From assembly GCA_965364735.1 (NCBI GenBank), contig CBDTYW010000214.1, positions 1-6,664 of the forward strand: a DNA stretch of 6,664 nt, read 5' to 3'. The position numbers and the translations under genes were made by a program. Source of the stretch: CBDTYW01 sp965364735 (lineage in GTDB: Bacteria; Actinomycetota; Nitriliruptoria; Nitriliruptorales; Nitriliruptoraceae). Shown here piece after piece: positions 1 to 6,500 of this stretch (its first letter is position 1; the number at the start of each line of letters is the position of its first letter). Below the pieces are notes generated by a model. It did no database searches. It saw only the letters and a program-made list of their open reading frames with translations, and had not been told where the DNA came from.

Positions 1-553
1 CGGCCTTGCCCGTGTAGCAGTCACGGTCCAGCGCAACGGCAGGCTGCTCTTCGAGCGTGGCTGCGTCCCACGAACGCCACGTCGGGTCGAATTCGCGGTC
101 GGCGTAGGCGACGAGACGGTCGTCGGCCATCCACTGCAGGATGCTGAGCCCGATGGCTTCCGCCTCCGTGCTGTTGAGGACTTCTCCGGTCGTCGCGTCG
201 TACAGCGTGATCGTGACCGGGTCGCCGAGCGCGTCCTGCGTCGCGACGGCGATCTGCGACCCGTCGGGCGACATCGCCACCGATTCGAGCAGATCGGGGT
301 TCTCGATGTCGAAGGTTGCCGACGGGACGAGGGCCGGAGCGGAGGCGATCGGATCATCGTCGCTCGGCGCCGCGGTCCCTGGGACGTCGCTGGACTCCGT
401 CGCGACCGGAGTCACGTCCGGCGATCCGACATCGCTGGCGTCCGTCTCCGATCCGCAAGCGGTCAGCCCGCCGACGCACACGGCGAGAGCAACAGCGACC
501 ACGGGGCGGCCCCGACGGGCCGTTCGCGCCTTGAGGTCCTGTGCTCTGATCAT
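1..553 (-). CDS. Lipoprotein with PD40/WD40-like beta-propeller blade, N-terminal part (gene continues past left edge)
   Basis: This reads from an ATG at 553 leftwards through 184 codons with no stop, so the gene is cut by the window edge. An AAGAGGG ribosome binding site at 561-567 lies 7 bases before the start. Residues 1-17 are basic, residues 18-32 are hydrophobic, and a lipobox L-T-A-C places the lipidated cysteine at residue 33. Residues 34-80 are a Ser/Thr/Asp/Pro-rich linker, typical of the stretch between a lipid anchor and a folded domain. From about residue 91 comes a VAMSPDGSQIAVAT segment followed by TLYDATTGEVL, the pattern of one PD40/WD40-like propeller blade. A second, more degenerate strand pair (WMADDRLVAYAD) follows at about 141-152. 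I infer an outer-leaflet-anchored propeller, probably a binding or scaffold protein. No catalytic residues are visible and the exact role is unknown. Confidence 0.85.
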   Translation of the reverse strand, partial: MIRAQDLKARTARRGRPVVAVALAVCVGGLTACGSETDASDVGSPDVTPVATESSDVPGTAAPSDDDPIASAPALVPSATFDIENPDLLESVAMSPDGSQIAVATQDALGDPVTITLYDATTGEVLNSTEAEAIGLSILQWMADDRLVAYADREFDPTWRSWDAATLEEQPAVALDRDCYTGKA

Positions 554-585
554 TTCGTCACCCTCTTCGTCCGTTCGGGCGGCCG

Positions 586-619
586 ACGATACACACCATC
601 GCGGGTCTGCCGTGGTCAA
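586..619 (-). promoter_or_regulatory. Weak candidate promoter for the leftward lipoprotein gene
   Basis: On the minus strand, TTGACC (614-619) resembles a -35 box. TATCGT (586-591) fits the TANNNT -10 pattern of housekeeping sigma factors, about 33 bases before the ATG at 553. The spacer is 22 bases, longer than the usual 16-18, so this pairing is doubtful. The location suits a promoter: it lies just after the hairpin that ends the small upstream gene. Confidence 0.2.
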
Positions 620-818
620 TCACGTCGGGCTTCGTCGACGACGAAGCCCCACGGCCGACGCGTCGGTGCTCGGCTGCTGCTGGGTGACGAACGCGGCGTA
701 GTCATCGAGACCGGCGGCGGGCACCAGGTGACGCTTGCGGCAGCCGGACCGCTCGGGCCTCCTCGTCAACCGAGTACCGCCACGTCTGCGGTGCTCCTGA
801 TCTCCCGATCTCGGCCAT
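620..818 (-). pseudogene. Small hypothetical gene with apparent internal frameshift
   Basis: An ATG at 818-816 follows an excellent ribosome binding site, AAGGAG (824-829, 5 bases away). Read straight through, it gives a 38-residue product beginning MAEIGRSGAPQTWRYSVDEE and ending at a TGA at 702-704. By my count 21 of its first 27 codons end in G or C, after which that signature fades. In the frame shifted by one base, the signature becomes strong from about 730 (26 of 28 codons) and continues to a TGA at 620-622, encoding a segment with LDDYAAFVTQQQPSTDASAV and a basic RRRR tail. Skipping one base near 731 would join them into a protein of about 65 residues. I do not recognise the family. 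It could be a decayed gene, a sequence error or, less likely, programmed frameshifting; chance is also possible. The simplest annotation without the shift is a 38-codon gene at 702-818. Confidence 0.4.
623..653 (-). terminator. Strong hairpin at the 3' end of the small minus-strand gene, possible terminator without U-tract
   Basis: GGGCTTCGTC (627-636) and GACGAAGCCC (640-649) are exact reverse complements around a 3-base loop. Beyond one C/C mismatch at 626/650, three further pairs (623-625 with 651-653) extend the stem. The hairpin overlaps the last codons of the small gene at 620-818 and lies ahead of the lipoprotein start at 553. No T-run follows on either strand. Terminators lacking a U-tract have been proposed for Actinobacteria, so termination is possible but not shown. 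A protein-binding palindrome is an alternative. Confidence 0.4.
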
Positions 819-823
819 CACTT

Positions 824-829
824 CTCCTT
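824..829 (-). promoter_or_regulatory. Ribosome binding site of the small minus-strand gene
   Basis: AAGGAG on the minus strand is a full Shine-Dalgarno core, with a 5-base spacer to the ATG at 818. It is the best ribosome binding site in the window and the main reason for treating this short frame as a real gene start. Confidence 0.55.
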
Positions 830-839
830 GTGCGGTTCA

Positions 840-876
840 GAAGGTCCCGACGCTCAGGGGACGTTGGGCCCTCTTC
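840..876. repeat. Imperfect inverted repeat in the divergent spacer
   Basis: GGTCCCGACG (843-852) faces CGTTGGGCCC (862-871) across a 9-base loop, with 9 of 10 positions pairable, one of them as G-T. Outer GAA (840-842) and TTC (874-876) can add three more pairs if two bases bulge. The repeat sits between the small leftward gene (start 818) and the rightward lipoprotein gene (start 923), a natural place for a shared operator or a 5' leader structure. No regulator family can be inferred from it. Confidence 0.3.
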
Positions 877-922
877 ACGGCGCTTGTTCGGGCTTACGTT
901 GCTGCGCGAAGAGGACTCGTTG

Positions 923-1843
923 ATGCGAAGAAACCACGTGATCTCGGTGGCAGCCACAGGGCTGCTGCTGTCGGCCGGAGTGGTCGGCTGCACGCCGTAC
1001 CTGCACGCCGTGGACGACGGCGCCTACGCGGCGTTGGTTCCCACCAGCGAGCAGTGGGAGGATGATCGAGCCGAAGAGATCCCGGGAGGTTTCGCTGCCC
1101 TCCGAGCCGATGGTGTGGAGCGTGTCGTGCTGCGGGTCGAGGGCGACAACGTGACGGTCGAGCTGGACGACAAGGTCGTCGCCACCCGCACCGTGACGGA
1201 ACGTCGCGCCGTGCAGGACGATGAGGGATCGGGTCCGTTCAAGGCCGAGACCGAAGCCCTCGCCCTCGGCGCCGAGGCACTCGTCCTCGGTTCGCTGGTC
1301 ATCAGCGAACCGGTGATCTGGTTCTCCGGTGGCAACGAGACCAGTCGCATGATCGCGGTCAGGCCATGGGATCCCGATGACCGGGTGCCCGCCGAACAAT
1401 GCGACGCCGAGGATGAGCAGTGCCTCGAACTCCCGGTCGGCGAGTTGCCGATCAGCGACCCCGTCGGCGAGTACGAGGAGGTCAACCCACCCGAAGACGA
1501 GGACAGCCCGATCTCCGTCATCCAGGTGACTGACACCGAAGTTGTCTACACGCTCGCCGCCGGGGGCGAGATTCGCAGCAGCCGTGAGAACGAGCTGCTC
1601 ACCCGTGCCTGCGCCGTCTCGGAGTCGGCGTTGTGGCCGGTTCCGGCCGAGGTCGGGTTGAGTTTCGACGACCCCGTCCTGGTGGAGACCAACTGCCCCA
1701 TCCCGTCCGGAGCGATGGCGCCCAGCCTCACCGTGATGGAGCGAGCTGCGCTCCCGGTGCTGGCCCCCCTGGCCACCAAATGGGGTGGGGACTGGTGCCA
1801 GACCGGCCCTGCCTGTCTGTGGTTCGTCGACGAGGCGGGCTGA
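923..1843 (+). CDS. Lipoprotein of unknown function with six extracytoplasmic cysteines
   Basis: The frame is open further upstream, but the ATG at 923 is the right start. It follows AGAGGA (910-915) by 7 bases, and it places a lipoprotein signal peptide exactly at the N-terminus: MRRN, a hydrophobic core at residues 5-19, and lipobox V-V-G-C with Cys23. The product is 306 residues. Beyond Cys23 there are six cysteines (160, 167, 230, 258, 292, 298), enough for three disulfides in the oxidising environment outside the membrane. Residues 64-95 look like short beta strands (ERVVLRVEGDNVTVELDDKV). Residues 111-135 form a hydrophobic Ala/Leu/Val-rich stretch, probably buried. Residues 148-195 are very acidic. 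The C-terminus ends in a Cys/Trp-rich segment. I do not recognise a family. It is transcribed away from the first lipoprotein gene and ends 35 bases before the convergent ffh. A TACGTT at 895-900 could be a -10 box, but no convincing -35 goes with it. Confidence 0.85.
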   Translation: MRRNHVISVAATGLLLSAGVVGCTPYLHAVDDGAYAALVPTSEQWEDDRAEEIPGGFAALRADGVERVVLRVEGDNVTVELDDKVVATRTVTERRAVQDDEGSGPFKAETEALALGAEALVLGSLVISEPVIWFSGGNETSRMIAVRPWDPDDRVPAEQCDAEDEQCLELPVGELPISDPVGEYEEVNPPEDEDSPISVIQVTDTEVVYTLAAGGEIRSSRENELLTRACAVSESALWPVPAEVGLSFDDPVLVETNCPIPSGAMAPSLTVMERAALPVLAPLATKWGGDWCQTGPACLWFVDEAG

Positions 1844-1878
1844 GGGCCCGAGCGTCGTCGCACCCAAACCGGCGACCC
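1844..1878. other. Convergent intergenic spacer of 35 bases
   Basis: This gap separates the stop of the lipoprotein gene from the stop of ffh. It holds only a weak potential hairpin, GTCGC (1857-1861) with GCGAC (1872-1876) and a 10-base loop, and no T-run on either strand. I cannot call a bidirectional terminator, although both transcripts would have to end here or run into each other. Confidence 0.6.
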
Positions 1879-3390
1879 TCAGTCCTTCTTCGGCGCCTTC
1901 TGGAGGCCGGAGAAGCCGCCGAGGCCCTGCTGCGGTGCCTCGTCGCCGAGCGCGCGACGGGTCGCACGGTTGCCGCCGGTCGCGCCCATCCCGGACGCGA
2001 CGTCCTCGGGGAGACCACCGGCCTTCTGGATCTGACGGATCGCGCGGGCCTGCTTGGCCGCGCCGCGGACACCGCCGCCACCGCCGCCCATGCCCTGCAT
2101 GCCGGCCATCTTGCCGACCGACTTCATGACCTTCTGGGCCTGGGTGAAGTTCTTGACCAGCTGGTTGACCTCGTTGACCTGCGTGCCGGAGCCCTTGGCG
2201 ATGCGCTTGCGACGCTTGCCGTTGAGGATCTTGACGTTGGCGCGTTCCTGCGGGGTCATCGAGCGGATGATCGCCTCGACGCGGGCCACCTGCTTGTCCT
2301 CGATCTCGAGGTCGCCGAGCTGCTTGCCCATGCCCGGGATCATCTTCAGCACGTTGCCCAGCGGGCCCATCTTCTTGATCATCTGCATCTGGTCGAGGAA
2401 GTCGTCGAGGGTGAAGTCCCCGGAGAGCATGGTCTCCTCGGCCTTCTGCGCCTCCTCCTGGGTGTAGACCTCCTCGGCCTTCTCGATGAGCGTCAGCACG
2501 TCGCCCATGTTGAGGATGCGCCCGGCCATGCGGTCGGGGTGGAAGGCCTCGAAGTCCTCGAGCTTCTCGCCGATCGAGGCGAACTTGATGGGCTTGCCGG
2601 TGACCTCGCGGACCGAGAGCGCCGCACCGCCGCGGGCGTCGCCGTCCAGCTTCGTGAGGATGATCCCGTCGAAGCCGACCTCGTCCTGGAACGACTTCGC
2701 GACGTTGACGGCCTCCTGACCGATCATCGCGTCGATGACGAACAGGGTCTCGGTGGCGTTGACCGCCTTCTTGATGCGACGCGCCTGATCCAGCAGGTCC
2801 GCGTCGACGTGCAGTCGACCCGCGGTGTCGACGATGATCACGTCGGCGCCGATCTCGGCGGCCTTCGCGAGCGCACCGAGCGCAACGGGGACCGGGTCAC
2901 CGGACGTGGCGGGCGCGTAGATCGGGACCCCGACCTTGCCGGCGTTGACGCGCAGCTGCTCGACGGCGGCGGGGCGCTGGAGGTCGCAGGCCACGAGCAT
3001 GGGGTGGCGGCCCTGCTTCTTGAGCTGCAGCGCGAGCTTGCCGGCGGCGGTCGTCTTGCCGGCGCCCTGGAGGCCAGCGAGCATGATGACGGCGGGCTTG
3101 CCCTTGAGGTTGATCGGGACGGACTCGCCACCCAGGGCTGCGGTCAGCTCGGCGTTGACGGCCTTGACGACCTGCTGCGCCGGGTTCAGCGACTTCGACA
3201 TCTCCTCGCCGACCATCACCTCGCGGAGGCGGGCGACGAAGCCGCGCACGACCTTGAAGTTCACGTCCGCCTCGAGCAGGGCGAGACGGATCTCCTTCAG
3301 CGTCGCGTCGACGGTCTTCTCGTCGAGGCGTCCGCGGCCGCGCACCTTGGACAGCGCGCCGTCGATGCGGCTGGAGAGGGAATCGAACAC
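1879..3390 (-). CDS. ffh: Signal recognition particle GTPase Ffh (SRP54)
   Basis: Ffh is the protein subunit of the signal recognition particle. It binds SRP RNA and signal peptides of nascent chains, and with the receptor FtsY hands ribosomes to the Sec translocon through coupled GTP hydrolysis. The 503-residue product has the full family layout. The N domain helical bundle begins at FDSLSSRIDGAL. The G domain has P-loop GLQGAGKTT (106-114), the DxQRPAA motif (136-142), DTAGR (188-192) and TKLDG (246-250). The methionine-rich M domain follows from about 310, with the signal-peptide finger loop at MGPLGNVLKMIPGM (341-354) and the RNA-binding motif around 376-415 (SGTQVNEVNQLVKNF). After that come a Gly/Met-rich linker and a basic C-terminus ending KKD, longer than the roughly 450 residues of the E. 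coli protein and in line with actinobacterial homologues. I chose the GTG at 3390 because family members begin M-F-D-x-L; the frame is open for 25 more codons to a GTG at 3465, but those residues do not look like Ffh. The ribosome binding site is weak. Confidence 0.97.
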   Translation of the reverse strand: MFDSLSSRIDGALSKVRGRGRLDEKTVDATLKEIRLALLEADVNFKVVRGFVARLREVMVGEEMSKSLNPAQQVVKAVNAELTAALGGESVPINLKGKPAVIMLAGLQGAGKTTAAGKLALQLKKQGRHPMLVACDLQRPAAVEQLRVNAGKVGVPIYAPATSGDPVPVALGALAKAAEIGADVIIVDTAGRLHVDADLLDQARRIKKAVNATETLFVIDAMIGQEAVNVAKSFQDEVGFDGIILTKLDGDARGGAALSVREVTGKPIKFASIGEKLEDFEAFHPDRMAGRILNMGDVLTLIEKAEEVYTQEEAQKAEETMLSGDFTLDDFLDQMQMIKKMGPLGNVLKMIPGMGKQLGDLEIEDKQVARVEAIIRSMTPQERANVKILNGKRRKRIAKGSGTQVNEVNQLVKNFTQAQKVMKSVGKMAGMQGMGGGGGGVRGAAKQARAIRQIQKAGGLPEDVASGMGATGGNRATRRALGDEAPQQGLGGFSGLQKAPKKD

Positions 3391-3547
3391 GGCGAACTCG
3401 ACGATCGGCGAGGCGGACACTGCTGACCACGAGCCTATCGACGTACGCCCCACCAACGAGCCCACGCCCGGACCGACCCCGACAAAATCCGATGCACGGG
3501 GTGTTTCCCACCATTAGCGTCGGTCACCCACGGACAGAGGTCACCAG
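3391..3547. other. Divergent intergenic region between ffh and the large Tat-exported protein gene
   Basis: This 157-base spacer must hold both promoters. I see no SRP RNA (no GGAAGCAGC-type domain), no tRNA, no strong palindrome and no extra gene. On the plus strand, TAGCGT (3515-3520) fits a TANNNT -10 box for the rightward gene, without a good -35. The AGAGG ribosome binding site of that gene is at 3536-3540. Confidence 0.5.
3432..3437 (-). promoter_or_regulatory. Weak candidate -10 box for ffh
   Basis: TAGGCT on the minus strand matches TANNNT and lies 41 bases before the GTG at 3390, which would leave a leader of roughly 35 bases. At a 17-base spacing the -35 position reads CTCGTT, a poor match, so support is slight. 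Confidence 0.2.
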
Positions 3548-6500
3548 ATGCCGTCGCCGGGCCAGCCGTCATCCGAGGATCCGCGCCCACGGATCACGCG
3601 CCGGTCACTGCTGAGCTGGTTGACCGTCGGCGCCACGGGCGTCGTCGTGACGCGCGGCAACGTGGGTGCATCCGCGCCGCAGGGGCTGCGCTCCCCCGGA
3701 TCGAGCCGCGAGCTGGCGATGCGGCCGCTGCTGGTGACCACGCCGATCATCGGTGCGTGGGCGCTGACGGTCGTACGCCCCGACGACCAGCTCCGGGTCA
3801 CCTTCGAGTTCGTCAACCTCGAGGTGAACGGCGACGAGCTGGTCGCGATCGACGGCGCAGAACCGTCACAGGTCCACATCAGGATGGGCTCGCAGGCGCT
3901 GACCGAGGAGGTCATCAACGACCTCGACCCGACGCCGACCGTCGGCGTGCGCCACCACGCTGCCGGCGAGACGCGCATCGTCTACGACGTCACGCCTCCG
4001 CAGCCGTACACCCTCGCCTGGCTGCTCGACACCGCCGCTCGCCTCCCCGTCCTCGACGATCGCGCGAAGTGGATCACGCCGGACCCGGCCGCCTACCCGA
4101 ACAAGAGCAAGCCCGCCCCCGGCGTCACGGCGCTCGAGCTGCCGGAGGGACTCTGGACCTCGCCCGATGCGCTCGGACGATTCGCGGCCGATGGCGACGC
4201 GGACACGCGCGGCGACGTCACCGCGCTCTGGCGCATCAGGATGGGCAGCGCGACGTTCCCCGGCAACGAGTTCCTCGACACGCCCGAAGCCTCCCCCGCG
4301 CTGCGCGTGCTGTGGACCCAGGGCTACATCTGGGGCAACGCCGCGAGCGCGGGCAGCGACAGCTTCCCGCGAGCTCTCGACGCGCGTGACCGTGCCGACC
4401 TCGTCCGGGCGACCGCAGAGCACAGCGACACGACGCTCTACCCCAACCACGAGGCGGCGCGCGTGCGCCGGCTCTGGCTCACCTCGCAAGGCGGGTTCCT
4501 CGACGTCGAGGGCGGCTGGAGCGGCGGCACCGGCTCGCTCACCGGCTGGAGCCACCTGCTCGCCACCGGGCGCGACGCCCGGGTGTCGATCACGCGGATC
4601 GGGTTCCTCGCACCGTTCGGCACGCCGGCCAACGTCGTGACGATCACCGAGCGGGAGTTTCGTCAGGCGGCCGGCGGCACCCACGCCGTGCTCGTCCAGC
4701 GTGAGTTCCTGCAGGTGACCACCCCGACGCTCGAGGCCCCGAGCGACATCGCCCCCGACGCCGGCCGCGGCGACCCCTTCGTCCGCACCACCGTGCCCAC
4801 GACGCAGCTGGTCGAGATCACCCGCGGCGAGCTCACGCTGGACGACGGCACGACCCCGCCCGACACCGACCAGGCGTTCGTCGCGCTCGATCCCGTCGGA
4901 ACGCCGCTGCAGCTGCCGCTGCTCGTGACCGACCGTTCGGGACAGGACCTCACCTTCACGCTCACGCCCGTCTTCGTCGACGCCGAGGTGGCCTTCGACA
5001 CGGGGGCCGGCGACGTTCCGGCCCATGTCCGGGCGTGGTTCGCCGACTCCTCCTCCGCTGCCACCCGCGACAGCGATCTCGGTTTCCAGCCGCTGTCGTT
5101 CACCGACGAGGTCGACGCAGGCTCGGGCCGCACGACCCGCCAGTGCGAGCGGCTGCGGCTGACGGCCCTGGCCCCGACGGTGAACGCCACCGCGCTGCGC
5201 GCCGCGAACCGACCGGCCTTCCTTGCTGCGATGGAGCGCGCGTGGATTCGTGACGACACCATCGACCAGCTCTCCGGGGGCACAGGTACGACGTTCGAGG
5301 TGACGCTGTCACCGACGTGGCTCGCCGATGGCAACGGAGCAAGCAACGCCGGCCACACCTTCGCCGAGCTCGTCAGTCCGTTCGCGATCGACTTCGGCGG
5401 CGACGGCTCCGGCGCCATCGCGCCCTCGATCAGCACGCAGTTCCTCGGCCAGCAGCTCGGCCCGTCGTCGACGCCTCCGGCGCCGGGCGGCAGCTGGGAT
5501 CCGCTCGACGCACTCGACGGTGCAGGCAAGCTCCTCGGCGCCGTGTCGCTGCCGCAGATCATCGCGATCGTGACCAACGTCGGCTCCGACCTCGCCGGCG
5601 ACATCCGTCTGCCACGCTATGACGTGGATCTGTCCGGCGACGCCGCCTGCTACTCGTTCCGGTTCGCACCGACGCTCAAGCCGCTGACCATCGCCGGGAC
5701 GGACGTCTTCTCGCCCAACGCGGAAGCGACTGCGCTGATCGAGGCAGTCGTCTGCGTGCCCTTCGACGGGTCGCCGCCAGTCCGAGAGGCCTCTGCCCGC
5801 GTCACTGACGTCACCATCGTGTTCCCGCCGTCAATCCCCGCCGTGTCGGTCGTGATCGACGAGTTCGCGTTCCTCGTACCGCCGGACGGCGACCCCGAGA
5901 CGGTCCTGAAGATCGGCGACGTCAGCTTCCTCGGCGCGCTGAACTTCCTGCAGGTCGTCCAGAGCTTCTTCTCCGCCGGCAGCGGCCCGGCGATCGTCCC
6001 CGACGCGACCGGCGTCTCGGCGGTCATCGATCTCCCGCTGCCGAACGTGTCGTTCGGGATCATCTCGCTGCGCGACCTGCGAGCCATCACGGCGCTGCAC
6101 ATCGCGACCAACGGCGATCCGTCCGAGCTGTCGTTGTCGCTGGGAACCTTCACCGACCCGTTCTCGCTGACGCTCTTCGGCTTCGGAGGCTCGGGGTCCT
6201 TCGAGCTCACCGTCGCTCCGCACCCGGTCGGATTCGTCTCGCTGAAGCTGTCGCTCGCGGTCACGTTCGAGATCACGATCGACATCGTCGTCGCGAAGGG
6301 ATCGCTGTCCGCATCGATCGGCGCGTTCCTCGAGCTGGAGTCCGGCGAGGTGACCAACCCGGTCACCGGCGACACGGAGCCCACGACCGATGTCACGCTC
6401 GGTGCGTTCATCGACGTCGTCGGCCAGGTGACGGTCTTCGGGCTCATCACGATCACCCTCGAGGTCCTGCTCACCCTGCTCTACAAGGTCAATGATCAGA

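Noticed and set aside
702..818. Small minus-strand gene as an insertion-sequence transposase remnant (WRYSVDEEARAVRL resembles the start of IS3-type OrfA)
   Set aside because: The resemblance is only about a dozen residues. There are no terminal inverted repeats or target duplications, and the shifted downstream half does not continue like a transposase.
728..922. N-terminal extension of the six-cysteine lipoprotein to 728
   Set aside because: It would bury the lipoprotein signal peptide 65 residues inside the protein and ignore the good ribosome binding site before the ATG at 923; it also overlaps the minus-strand small gene.
875..1867. Minus-strand 330-codon open frame opposite the six-cysteine lipoprotein
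   Set aside because: No signal or domain is visible and it is antisense to a frame with a clear lipobox and proper start.
1857..1876. Bidirectional terminator between the lipoprotein gene and ffh
   Set aside because: Only a 5-base-pair stem with a 10-base loop and no T-run; too weak to call.
2069..2095. GCC/ACC repeat in ffh as a microsatellite
   Set aside because: It is the codon run for the Gly-rich linker between the M domain and the basic tail, a normal feature of actinobacterial Ffh.
1633..3426. Long plus-strand open frame of 597 codons opposite ffh
   Set aside because: It is antisense to an unmistakable Ffh coding sequence. Its Leu/Asp/Arg/Gly-rich translation is what high-GC coding DNA gives in reverse frames.
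3391..3547. SRP RNA (ffs) gene next to ffh
   Set aside because: I searched the spacer for the conserved GGAAGCAGC-type hairpin on both strands and found none.
3866..5026. Minus-strand open frame of 386 codons opposite the large exported-protein gene
   Set aside because: Low-complexity Arg/Gly/Val/Glu translation, no ribosome binding site of note, and the plus strand has a signal peptide, start site and consistent codon signature over the whole length.
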